Below are positions 19,501 to 26,568 of a DNA stretch of 64,000 nucleotides, piece by piece. The position numbers and the translations under genes are program-made. The notes beneath the pieces are model-generated. The model ran no database searches, was not told the origin of the DNA, and saw nothing but the letters and a program-made list of their open reading frames with translations. The stretch comes from Streptomyces caelestis (GTDB lineage: Bacteria; Actinomycetota; Actinomycetes; Streptomycetales; Streptomycetaceae), in assembly GCF_014205255.1 (NCBI RefSeq), contig NZ_JACHNE010000001.1:6634001-6698000 (forward strand). The letters run 5' to 3'. Position 1 is the first letter of the stretch. Each line of letters opens with the position of its first letter.

Positions 19501-19674
19501 GAGCTCCGCACCGTCCTCGCTCCGTACGTACACCGCCGCCAACACCACCCCGGCGAACGTCAGGACCCGCTCCCGCGCGGCGGACTCCGGCGTGGGACGC
19601 GGCGAAGCGGTACCCCCGTTCCCCGGCGCCCGAAGGCCGGGGGCCGCGGTCCGGGCATCGCCGTAGTGGGGCAT
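16552..19674 (-). CDS. SpoIIE-type PP2C phosphatase with GAF/PAS sensors and anti-sigma-like ATPase domain
   Basis: 1040 aa. In order: GAF-like about 30-170, PAS about 185-300, GAF about 305-465, PP2C/SpoIIE phosphatase about 470-705 (GGDWYDV, IGDVQGHS, REDDVALLLL carry the metal-binding Asp residues), HATPase_c of the RsbW type about 725-830 (VVSELVTNALVH, GGRGLFLVEALS), then an Arg/Gly/Asp-rich tail of about 200 residues with short repeats. Such proteins usually dephosphorylate anti-anti-sigma factors and may also bind them or phosphorylate them. ATG 19674 has GGAGGT ten bases upstream; GTG 19686 overlaps that site. Its stop overlaps the start of the XylF-like gene by 4 bp. No sigma, anti-sigma or antagonist gene is nearby. 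Confidence 0.92.
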   Translation of the reverse strand: MPHYGDARTAAPGLRAPGNGGTASPRPTPESAARERVLTFAGVVLAAVYVRSEDGAELRLVEAAGAEPARYGLPSRVRHGGGTSPAPAPGYAAASGDSGPAVVEAFRNGRPLWLAGRQVGGVAGAPLGAVPLGAAGGWLGCLVVAGEGGEGFGAEQREFLERYAEAVAGRLRGEADRSAPSPLLDSALRALGVGSFALAPGTGLVETDPALLELVGIPEGGFDGKTDTLLSYSVPEDVPALLSVLEPSPQTPGRRELDFRTRRATGELCWLRLSCRVLKGPDGAPERVLGVVTAAPVLRRSASDVARIQWLTAALDDATTVRDVSRVVVAALREPLGADRVALAELLEDRLAVTVLDPPGAGAWPELWRSEWRSEWPDAPVTALPTLQAALRDGRMSLWPAGAVLEPGLAGIGPGGLAVLPLPAKGRVAGVCLVGWDTPHEFAPEERALLTATAGLVGQALIRAHAYDAEQELATMLQRSLLPRRLPALPGGTAVARYLPARRGLQVGGDWYDVIALSEGKVALVIGDVQGHSAGAATIMGQMRTAVRAYAVEGHPPDVVVSHANRLLVGMETDLFATCCYVELDMEEGNALFVRAGHLYPLVRHPDGGTEEIAVEGGLPLGVLEDAEFPLTAMALAPGSVLALVTDGLVESAELDVDEGMRILGEALSAADPSDPGRMADDLLGEAGRREDDVALLLLRYDGMRVRPVRAGWVVWRLPDAVMHARRFSARTLRSWDVVAEADTVLLVVSELVTNALVHTQGALRLDLTLAADRLRVTVSDSSPRAPAKPVVVDWESTGGRGLFLVEALSAAWGSVPVGGGKQVWSEIVVSRREEEADGEPEAEPVPEAEPWAEPTEEREPGRDRGWGIGRNRGWGIGRNRDRSGGRASRRNRGLDQSPPQGGNPEAGKDRATDVSGGRASRRNRGRDQSRLWNGNPHPTPNPGEERPPDGTEGGASRRHRDRDQLRSRNGNRNPTPNEGRVPDAGKDPPPGASASRTPDAGEGRTPDASESRTPDPDGDRAPDRSTPRGKGRGQEGGPG

Positions 19675-19944
19675 GTCCGCATCCACCTCCCGTCCATGCC
19701 TCGGCTACCGGCAGGTGGGAGTCCCCGGAACTCAGGAGACGACGACGCGGCGGATCCACGCCCCACATGAGCGGCAGGGCACCCACACATCAGAATCGCA
19801 CACCTGGATAACAGCGACATATGGGACCGACTGGGATCGATGGACCGGCTCGGTCGGCACATCCCGCGTTTTCCGGTCACTCGCGTGTCCGGCGAGCCGC
19901 CACCCGGCCTCCCACGAGCCGCCGCCCCGCTAATGTTGCGCCGC

Positions 19945-20876
19945 ATGGCCCACACCGAAACCGAGATCACGGCGGCATTGATCAAGGAGCTGCTGCGCGA
20001 CCAGCCCCCCGACCTGGCCGATCTCCCTGTACGGCTCGGCGCGCGCGGCTGGGACAACCAGCTCTGGCGCCTCGGTGACGACCTGGCCGTCCGGTCGCCC
20101 TGGGCCACGCAGTCCGCCGACGCGCCGCTGCGCAAGGAGCACACCTGGCTCCCCTCCCTCGCCCCGCACCTGCCGTTGCCGGTCCCCGTCCCGCAGCGCC
20201 TCACAGAGCCCTCCGAGCGCTTCCCGCGGCCCTGGATCGTCACCACCTGGGTGCAGGGTGAGCCCGCCGACCGCGCCCCCGCCACCCGCCCCGCGGAATC
20301 GGCCGAGGCGTGGCCGCGTTCCTGACGGCTCTGCACCGCCCCGCTCCCCGCGACGCGCCCCCCGGCCGTGGCCGCGGTGGCCCCCTGTCCGACAGTGCCG
20401 AGTCGTTCGCCCAGCAACTCGCCTCGGCCACCGAGCTGGGACTGATCCCGGATCCGGAGGCGGTCCGCGCGGTCTGGGAGGACGCCGTGGCCGCTCCCGC
20501 CGGTGTGGCTCCACGGCGATCTGCACCCTGCCAACATGCTCACCGCCGACGGCACCTTCTGCGGCGTGATCGACTTCGGAGACCTCTGCGCGGGCGACCC
20601 GGCCCTCGACCTCGCCGCCGCCTGGATCCTGCTGCCGGACGGCCCCGCCGACCGCTTCCACGACACCTACCGGCCGGCCCGGACCCCGCGACCCTGCGCC
20701 GCGCCCGCGGCTGGACTCTCCTGCGCGCCCTCGCCTGCATCCTCATCGGCGAGGCCGGCGCCCAGGGCCGTCCCGGCGGCAAGCCGACCTGGGGCCCACC
20801 GGCCCACACCGCCCTGCGCCGCATCCTCGCGACGGCGGGCCGCCAGGGGGTGCCCGGCCCAGCTGTTCCATTCCGG
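19945..20876 (+). pseudogene. Aminoglycoside phosphotransferase-family protein, frameshifted
   Basis: The APH kinase fold is readable only by changing frame three times: near 20305 (after TRPAESAEAW), near 20500 (before VWLHGDLHPANMLTADG) and near 20685 (after FHDTYRPA). The catalytic motif HGDLHPANML and the metal motif VIDFGDLCAGDPALDLAAAW are conserved, as is RGRPGGKPTWGP-like sequence near the end. Three one-base-sized shifts in GC runs suggest either decay or assembly errors. The last segment has no stop before the DUF1648 start. Native substrates of this group are usually unknown, and antibiotic resistance should not be assumed. Confidence 0.75.
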
Positions 20877-20881
20877 CAAGA

Positions 20882-20927
20882 GCAACGACACGAAGAACAA
20901 CGACACGAAAAACAACGACACGAGGGG
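20882..20927 (+). repeat. 15-bp tandem repeat, about three copies
   Basis: Three near-identical 15-bp units, AACGACACGAAGAAC and variants, lie between the phosphotransferase remnant and the DUF1648 gene. They read as (QRHEE)-type residues in the open frame. The array ends 10 bases before the DUF1648 start, next to its ribosome site. Confidence 0.8.
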
Positions 20928-20936
20928 GAGAGCCAG

Positions 20937-21380
20937 ATGTCCGTCATCCGCAGGGGCGCCCTGACCGCCGCCCCGTTCGCCGTCGCCACCGCTGCCTACG
21001 TCGGTGCGTTTCTGGCGAGCTACGACCGGCTGCCCGGGCGGATCGCCACCCACTTCTCGGGGGACGGTGCGGCCGACGGCTTCACGAGCCGGGCCACCGT
21101 GCTGTGGGTCGGCGGTGGCATGCTCGTCGGTCTCGGACTGCTGTTCACCGTCCTGGCCCTGGTCTCCAAGCAGAGCTCGAAGTCGAGGCTGACCGCCGCG
21201 GTCGGCGCCGGCACGGCCGTCACGCTCGGCTACCCGTTGGTCCTCACTGTCCTTGTCAACACGGACGTCCAGAACCCGGCTGAGGTGCAACTGCCCATGT
21301 GGCACGTGGCTGTACTGCTGCTCGCGGGCGTGGCCACGGGCGGGCTGACCTGGTGGCTGATGAGGCGCGGGGAAGCGTGA
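20937..21380 (+). CDS. DUF1648 membrane protein
   Basis: 147 aa with four membrane segments near residues 8-28, 50-72, 85-105 and 120-140. The first loop carries YDRLPGRIATHFSGDGAADGF, the Pro-x-x-x-x-x-His-F-x-x-x-G pattern of DUF1648. The function is unknown; the same domain heads SdpI-type immunity/signalling membrane proteins. The ATG has GAGGGGGAG 6-12 bases upstream. The frame is open far upstream into the phosphotransferase remnant, but the membrane protein clearly begins here. Confidence 0.85.
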   Translation: MSVIRRGALTAAPFAVATAAYVGAFLASYDRLPGRIATHFSGDGAADGFTSRATVLWVGGGMLVGLGLLFTVLALVSKQSSKSRLTAAVGAGTAVTLGYPLVLTVLVNTDVQNPAEVQLPMWHVAVLLLAGVATGGLTWWLMRRGEA

Positions 21381-21439
21381 AGCCGGGGACCGAACGGGCC
21401 CGGTGACCGACGCCCACCGGGCCCGCCCGAAGCGATGGA

Positions 21440-22531
21440 TCAGCCGACCCGGCAGGGCAGGCTCGTCGTACTGTCACCGCCCGATCCGGAGACGGTGTAG
21501 CCGAACGTCGCGCTCTTGCCCGGATCGAGCGAGCCGTTCCAGCCGGCGTTGTGGACCATCACCGACTGGCCGTTGTAGGTGGCGCTGCCGCTCCACAGGT
21601 TCTCGATCCGCTGGCCGGACGGCAGCGTCCAGTCGACCATCCAGCCGAGCATCGGGACGGTGCCGGTGTTGGTGACGGTCACCTCGGACTGGTAGCCGCC
21701 GTTCCAGCTGCCGGTCGTCTTGCGGGTGGCCGTGCAGGTGCCGGGCACCGGCTCGGACGGCGTGCCCGGCTGCTTGATGCCGGTCACCTCGCCGTTGCCG
21801 CCGTCGAAGACGACGTCCGAGCAGGAGTAGAAGGTCTCCTGGCTGTCGGAGCGCTGCCAGACCATGTAGATGATGTGGCGGCCCGACTTGCCCTCGGGGA
21901 GCTTGCCGGTCCAGGAGTAGTTGGCCTCGACCGTGCCCGGGGAGCCGTTCAGCGGCGGGTGGTCGACGCTCAGGAACGGCCGCTCCTCCATGTCGTTCCA
22001 GGTGAGCGTCTTGGTCGGGTCGAAGCCGTCCTTCGTGATGTAGACGTAGAACCAACCCGGGTGCGCCGCCCAGGCGTTGTACGAGAAGTCGACCGTCGCG
22101 CCCGAGGTGAGGTGGGTGAGCGGCCAGTCCTTGCTGGGCGTGTCGAACCCGGTGAAGTTGGTATTGCCGCCGCTGCACAGCTCGCCGTCCGGTACGAAGC
22201 CCCGGGTGCGGCCGGCGCCGTCCGAGCGGAGCACCGAGAACCAGTTGTAGAACGGCGTGGTGCCGCTGGCCTGCTGCGCGGCCCGGCACGCCGGGTTGAC
22301 CGGCTTGATCTCACCCGTGTCGGTCAGACCGTCCTGCCAGCACAGGAAGGTGCGGCTGCCGGGCTTCATGGGAGTGCCGTGCGCCTCCGCCTCACCACCG
22401 GCCGTCATGACCAGGCCGAGGGCCGGAACGGTGACGAGCAGGGAGAGCAGGACCAGGAAGAAGGCTCTGGCCCGGGCAGGGAGTGCTGATCGGCGAATCG
22501 GGGGTCCCCCCGGGTTTCTTGTCAGGATCAT
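21440..22531 (-). CDS. Secreted AA10 lytic polysaccharide monooxygenase with CBM2
   Basis: 363 aa. After a signal peptide ending AEA, the mature protein begins HGTPMKPGSRTFLCW; this N-terminal His with the His of NAWAAHPG forms the copper brace. The conserved QETFYSCSDVVFDGG follows. A short linker leads to a C-terminal CBM2 (TGSWNGGYQSEVTVTNTG, WTLPSGQRIENLWSG, NAGWNG). The architecture matches cellulose-active CelS2-like enzymes, which cleave crystalline cellulose oxidatively. ATG 22531 opens the signal peptide. CebR-type boxes upstream support a cellulose role. Monocistronic. Confidence 0.93.
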   Translation of the reverse strand: MILTRNPGGPPIRRSALPARARAFFLVLLSLLVTVPALGLVMTAGGEAEAHGTPMKPGSRTFLCWQDGLTDTGEIKPVNPACRAAQQASGTTPFYNWFSVLRSDGAGRTRGFVPDGELCSGGNTNFTGFDTPSKDWPLTHLTSGATVDFSYNAWAAHPGWFYVYITKDGFDPTKTLTWNDMEERPFLSVDHPPLNGSPGTVEANYSWTGKLPEGKSGRHIIYMVWQRSDSQETFYSCSDVVFDGGNGEVTGIKQPGTPSEPVPGTCTATRKTTGSWNGGYQSEVTVTNTGTVPMLGWMVDWTLPSGQRIENLWSGSATYNGQSVMVHNAGWNGSLDPGKSATFGYTVSGSGGDSTTSLPCRVG

Positions 22532-22602
22532 GACAGCATCGTCCGTTCCTTGAGGTACGGGCCTGTGGATGCGTGTGCGCGGATGCGCGGGGTGGGAGCG
22601 AC

Positions 22603-22643
22603 TCGAGGGCGGGTTCCGGTCCACCGTCATGGGAGCGCTCCCA
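22603..22643 (-). promoter_or_regulatory. CebR-type operator upstream of the LPMO gene
   Basis: TGGGAGCGCTCCCA at 22630-22643 is a perfect 14-bp palindrome identical to the CebR box known from Streptomyces cellulose-utilisation genes. A degenerate second copy, TGGGAGCGACTCGA, lies at 22603-22616, 27 bp nearer the gene. CebR is a LacI-family repressor released by cellobiose/cellotriose. No cebR gene lies in this window. The rest of the 318-bp gap between the LPMO and MmpS starts shows a TTGACT at about 22786 but no other clear signal. Confidence 0.82.
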
Positions 22644-22849
22644 CCCCGCTGTTGCGGAAGTTAGCGCCGAGCGGCGCAGTTGTCTACGGCTGCGGCGCAA
22701 GAGCGCCGGTCAGGACGGACGGGCGTATGGGCCGGCGCACATCGCCTCACCGGCGCCTGGCGAACTGGTCTCGGGATTGCTGCAGTTGACTTTGCCTTCC
22801 TCTCACGGTTGGCTGCCGATCCGACCTTTCATGATCCGGGGGGATCCCT

Positions 22850-23260
22850 TTGAACCGCGCCATCCGTGCAACCGCCGTCGCCGTCGCCGTCGCCGGCCTG
22901 GCACTCGGTCTCAGCTCCTGCTCCGAGGCCGTCGACCAGGTCGACAAGGCAGTGGACGAGACGTACGAAGTCACCTACGAGGTCACGGGGAAGAACATCG
23001 ACTCGATCGAGTTCCACGGCGGCGGTGGCAAGGCCATGGAGCCGAAGGTCGAGTCGGTGTCGAAGCCCGAACTGCCCTGGAAGAAGACGGTCACGCTGCG
23101 CGGCATCATGCCCGCGGCGGTCATGCCGGTCGCCGCCGACCCCGAGGGTGCCCAGGTCACATGCAAGATCATCCACAAGGGCAAGGTGATCGAGGAACAG
23201 AGTGCCGATGGTCTGGTGACCGCCGGCGGCTGCACCGCGGAGTCCCCGGTGGGGAAGTAA
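22850..23260 (+). CDS. MmpS-like lipoprotein
   Basis: 136 aa. The signal peptide MNRAIRATAVAVAVAGLALG ends in lipobox LSSC. The mature part has YEVTYEVTGKNIDSIEFHGGGG, a strand-rich body and a C-terminal Cys that could form a disulfide with the Cys of VTCKI, as in MmpS family domains. MmpS proteins accompany RND (MmpL) exporters in mycobacteria, but no MmpL lies nearby, so the role here is open. Start TTG at 22850 with GGGGGG about 5 bases upstream; no better start precedes the signal peptide. Confidence 0.78.
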   Translation: MNRAIRATAVAVAVAGLALGLSSCSEAVDQVDKAVDETYEVTYEVTGKNIDSIEFHGGGGKAMEPKVESVSKPELPWKKTVTLRGIMPAAVMPVAADPEGAQVTCKIIHKGKVIEEQSADGLVTAGGCTAESPVGK

Positions 23261-23319
23261 CTCCGACGGGAGGTAACCCCGAATCGCGGGCCTTGAGGCG
23301 GGCCGGCGACCCGCACCCG

Positions 23320-23412
23320 GAGTTCCCGGCCGGACCTCAGGTGGACGACCTGAGTTCCGGCCGGACCTCAGGTGGACGAACCGAGTTCCGGCCGGACATC
23401 AGGCGGCGAACT
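23320..23412. repeat. Three direct repeats of about 31 bp with hairpin potential
   Basis: Three copies start at 23320, 23352 and 23383, each beginning GAGTTC and continuing through a GGCCGGAC core to AGGTGGACGA; the third is degenerate. The first unit and its junction form a stem CTCAGGT-GGACG-ACCTGAG (23336-23354). They lie between two convergent genes (MmpS-like and CE7), where the hairpin may end transcription. Confidence 0.8.
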
Positions 23413-23441
23413 CCGAGCGGTGGTCGCGAACCGTGCGGTCA

Positions 23442-24437
23442 TCACCCCTCGTCGCCCAGCACTTCCCGCGCCCAAGCCAGTTGACGCCGCACCTGCACCG
23501 CGTCACCCCCCTCGTGCCCGTTGAACGGATACGCGTGGATCTCCTTGCGCGGCTCCGTGCCGGTCAGTTCGGCATAGCGGTTGAACGCGGCGTACGCCCC
23601 GCTCGGCGGGCAGACCGTGTCGCGCAGGCCGACGCCGAAGTGAGCCGGAGCCAGCGCGCGACGGGCGAAGGAGATGCCCTCGACGTAGGAGAGGGTGCGG
23701 TAGGCGTCGTGCTCGGCCCCCCGGCGGACGGAGAGGTAGGACGCGATCTCCCCGTACGGGCCCGCGTCCGTGAGGTCGAGCGCGCGGCGGATGCCGCACA
23801 GCAGCGGGGCGGTGACGAGCAGCGCCGCCAGGTCGGGGACGAGTCCCGCGACGGCGAGAGCCAGGCCGCCGCCCTGGCTGTTGCCGACGGCCACGGTCCG
23901 CGCGGGGTCGACGCCGGGCAGCTCCCGCACCGCCGTGACCGCGCGCACCGCATCCGTGATCAGACGGCGGTAGTGGTAATCCTCGGGAGCGAGCAGGCCG
24001 CGTACCGCCGGGCCGGGGCCGCCCGGGGCGGTGGCGTGCGGGTCGGGGGTGTCGCCGCCGCAGCCGTACTCGTCGCCCTGGCCGCGATTGTCCATCAGCA
24101 GGTGCGCGTACCCGGCGCTGACCCAGGTGAGGCGTTCGTGGGGGAGGCCCCGGCCGCGCCCGTACCCGGCGAACTCGACGACGGCGGGCAGGGGTTCACC
24201 GATATCGGCCGGCCTGCTGAACCAGGCACGCACCGGGTCGCCCGCGAAGCCCCGGAAGGTCACGTCCCAGGTCCGCGCCAGCCGCAGGCCCGTCTCCACC
24301 GGCCGCACCGACACCAGCGGGTCCGTCTGGCCGGCCTCCTTCAGCGTGCGCAGCCAGAACGCGTCGAAGTCGGCGGGCTCCCCGACGTCCGGGCGATGGC
24401 GCTCCAGTTCCGTCAGCGGCAGGTCGAACGCGGGCAC
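23442..24437 (-). CDS. CE7 acetyl xylan esterase / cephalosporin-C deacetylase
   Basis: 331 aa alpha/beta hydrolase without a signal peptide, so it deacetylates imported oligosaccharides in the cytosol. The nucleophile Ser is in GNSQGGG, the acid Asp in GLRDTVCPPSG and the His in NGHEGG; RGQGDEYG is a CE7 hallmark. GTG 24437 is chosen because family members begin PAFDLPL here and GAGGTG lies eight bases upstream, although the frame is open to 24572. Divergent from the LplB-LplC-LipO transporter and sharing an operator region with it, consistent with use of acetylated hemicellulose fragments. Confidence 0.9.
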   Translation of the reverse strand: MPAFDLPLTELERHRPDVGEPADFDAFWLRTLKEAGQTDPLVSVRPVETGLRLARTWDVTFRGFAGDPVRAWFSRPADIGEPLPAVVEFAGYGRGRGLPHERLTWVSAGYAHLLMDNRGQGDEYGCGGDTPDPHATAPGGPGPAVRGLLAPEDYHYRRLITDAVRAVTAVRELPGVDPARTVAVGNSQGGGLALAVAGLVPDLAALLVTAPLLCGIRRALDLTDAGPYGEIASYLSVRRGAEHDAYRTLSYVEGISFARRALAPAHFGVGLRDTVCPPSGAYAAFNRYAELTGTEPRKEIHAYPFNGHEGGDAVQVRRQLAWAREVLGDEG

Positions 24438-24573
24438 GGCGGCACCTCGCAGGAGTCGGTCGTCATCCAGAAACTTGCGACGGACAACGGGCGGCAGGTC
24501 GCTGGGTCCTACCCAGGTTTGATGCGATTCCAACGCGGCACATACGCCCCAGCCGACTGCCGCAGTACCCATT

Positions 24574-24619
24574 GACAGCGCTTTCTGCTGCCCTTAAGTT
24601 GCCGCGAAGTTACCGGTAA
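24574..24619. promoter_or_regulatory. LacI-type operator pair between esterase and transporter genes
   Basis: GACAGCGCTTTC (24574-24585) is a near-palindrome centred on AGCGCT, the CG-centred form typical for LacI-family sites. TTACCGGTAA (24610-24619) is a perfect palindrome 24 bp further on. The same two words (as GAAAGCGCTGTC and TTACCGGTT) occur together at 59135-59157 before another sugar transporter. The position fits control of both divergent genes. Confidence 0.6.
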
Positions 24620-24669
24620 GAGCTCGAAAGTTTCGGTTCCGCGTCCCATGCCCACGGGAGGCCCGAGCA

Positions 24670-25662
24670 ATGAGCACGTCCACCACATCGGCCCCGCCGG
24701 GCACCGAGGACCCGCCTGAGGCCAGAGCCGCACCCCGACGCGGCAAGCCGGACCCCGCCTGGACCGGCTGGCGGCGGGCACTGCGCCGCGACTGGCAGTT
24801 GTACTCGCTGGCGATCCTGCCGCTGCTGTTCTTCCTGGTCTTCCGCTATCTGCCGATGATCGGCAACGTGATCGCCTTCCGGCGTTTCGAGCCGGGCGGG
24901 TCGATCTTCGGTGAGGAGTGGGTGGGGCTGCGCTATGTGCAGATGTTCCTCAGCGACCCCACCTTCTGGCAGGTGTTCCGCAACACCCTGTGGATCGGCG
25001 GGCTCACGCTGCTGTTCTGCTTCCCGGTCCCGATCGTGCTGGCGCTGCTGCTCAACGAGGTGCGCCGACGCTCCCTGAAGCGGTTCGTGCAGTCGGTCTC
25101 GTACCTTCCGCACTTCCTGTCGATCGTGATCGTCGCGGGCATCACCATGCAGATGCTGGCCAGTGACGGCCCGGTCAACCACATGCTCGGCTGGTTCGGC
25201 CACGAACCGATCCGCTTCATCCAGGAACCCGAGTGGTTCCGCACCATCTACGTCGGCTCGGAGATCTGGCAGACCGCCGGCTGGGGCACGATCCTCTACC
25301 TCGCCGCGCTCACCACGATCGACGAGGACCTGTACGAGGCCGCGCGCATCGACGGCGCCAACCGCTGGCAGCAGATCTGGCACGTCACCCTGCCCGGCAT
25401 CCGGCCCACCATGGTCACGCTGCTGATCCTCAACATCGGCGCGTTCATGGCGGTCGGCTTCGAGAAGGTCCTGCTGCTGTACAACCCGCTGACGTATCAG
25501 ACCGCCGACGTGATCTCGACGTACGTCTACCGGTCCGGTGTGGAGTCCAACAGCTTCAGCTACGCCGCCGCCATCGGCCTCTTCGAGGCGATCATCGGCC
25601 TGATCCTCATCACGTCCGCCAACCAGCTCTCGCGCCGCACAGTGGGGACCAGCCTGTGGTGA
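24670..25662 (+). CDS. LplB-family sugar ABC permease
   Basis: 330 aa CUT1 permease with six predicted membrane segments after a Pro/Arg-rich cytosolic N-terminus of about 45 residues. The LplB-like start (LYSLAILPLLFFLVFRYLPMIGNVIAFRRF) and the EAA loop DLYEAARIDGANRWQQIWHVTLPGI, which contacts the ATPase, are present. No ATPase is encoded in the operon; Streptomyces usually use the shared MsiK ATPase for such systems. ATG 24670 with GGGAGG eight bases upstream. First gene of the LplB-LplC-LipO operon. Confidence 0.93.
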   Translation: MSTSTTSAPPGTEDPPEARAAPRRGKPDPAWTGWRRALRRDWQLYSLAILPLLFFLVFRYLPMIGNVIAFRRFEPGGSIFGEEWVGLRYVQMFLSDPTFWQVFRNTLWIGGLTLLFCFPVPIVLALLLNEVRRRSLKRFVQSVSYLPHFLSIVIVAGITMQMLASDGPVNHMLGWFGHEPIRFIQEPEWFRTIYVGSEIWQTAGWGTILYLAALTTIDEDLYEAARIDGANRWQQIWHVTLPGIRPTMVTLLILNIGAFMAVGFEKVLLLYNPLTYQTADVISTYVYRSGVESNSFSYAAAIGLFEAIIGLILITSANQLSRRTVGTSLW

Positions 25663-26528
25663 AGCCGAGTCGTTCCTACCGGGTCTTCCAGGGCGTCAAC
25701 GGGGTGGTCCTCACCCTCGTCGTGCTGGTGACCCTGTACCCCTTCGTCAACATCCTCGCGCGGTCCTTCAGCGGGGAGCGGCAGATCCGGGCCGGTGAGG
25801 TGACCCTGCTGCCCAAGGGGTTCAACCTCACCACGTACGAGATCGTGTTCCAGGACGCGATGTTCTGGCGGAACTACGGCAACACCGTGCTGTACACGGT
25901 CGTGGCGACGGCTGTCGCCATGGTGCTGACGACCTGTTACGCCTACGTGCTGTCGAAGAAGCACCTCAAGGGCCGTGGCCTACTCGTCGGGATCGCCGTG
26001 TTCACCATGTTCTTCACCGGTGGCCTGATCCCCAACTACATCCTGGTCACCAGCCTCGGCCTGAAGAACAGCGTCTGGGCGATCGCCCTGCCCAACGCGA
26101 TCAGCGTCTTCAACCTCCTGGTCATGAAGGCCTTCTTCGAGAACCTGCCGACCGAACTGGAGGAGGCCGCGCAGATCGACGGCCTCAGCACGTACGGCAT
26201 CCTGCTCAGGATCGTGCTGCCGCTGTCCAAGGCGGTCGTCGCGACGATGGTCCTGTTCTACTCGGTGTCCTTCTGGAACTCCTGGTTCAGCGCCTTCCTC
26301 TACATGGACCGGACGGATCTGATGCCGGTCACCGTCTATCTGCGCAACCTCATCCAGGGCGCCACCGGCGGCGGCAACGCCGGCGCGGGCACGGAGCAGC
26401 TCAGCCAGGTCGGCGCGAACATCCAGTCGGTGACCATCGTCCTCACCGCCCTGCCGATCCTCTGCGTGTACCCGTTCGTCCAGCGCTACTTCGTCTCGGG
26501 CGTGATGCTCGGCGCGGTCAAGGGCTGA
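25659..26528 (+). CDS. LplC-family sugar ABC permease
   Basis: 289 aa, six membrane segments, and the EAA loop ELEEAAQIDGLSTYGILLRIVLP. It begins PSRSYRVFQGVNGVVLTLVVLVTLYPFVNILARSFSG, typical of LplC/YtcP-like permeases, and ends PFVQRYFVSGVMLGAVKG. GTG 25659 overlaps the lplB-like stop by 4 bp (GTGA); GTG 25656 is an alternative. It forms a heterodimer with the preceding permease for oligosaccharide uptake. Confidence 0.92.
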   Translation: MKPSRSYRVFQGVNGVVLTLVVLVTLYPFVNILARSFSGERQIRAGEVTLLPKGFNLTTYEIVFQDAMFWRNYGNTVLYTVVATAVAMVLTTCYAYVLSKKHLKGRGLLVGIAVFTMFFTGGLIPNYILVTSLGLKNSVWAIALPNAISVFNLLVMKAFFENLPTELEEAAQIDGLSTYGILLRIVLPLSKAVVATMVLFYSVSFWNSWFSAFLYMDRTDLMPVTVYLRNLIQGATGGGNAGAGTEQLSQVGANIQSVTIVLTALPILCVYPFVQRYFVSGVMLGAVKG

Positions 26529-26568
26529 CGCCGCCTCCTCAACTCGCCTACGGAACAAAGGAGTCTCC

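Noticed and set aside
19945..20876. Antibiotic-resistance phosphotransferase
   Set aside because: APH fold alone does not show drug resistance, and the gene is frameshifted; called a family-level pseudogene only.
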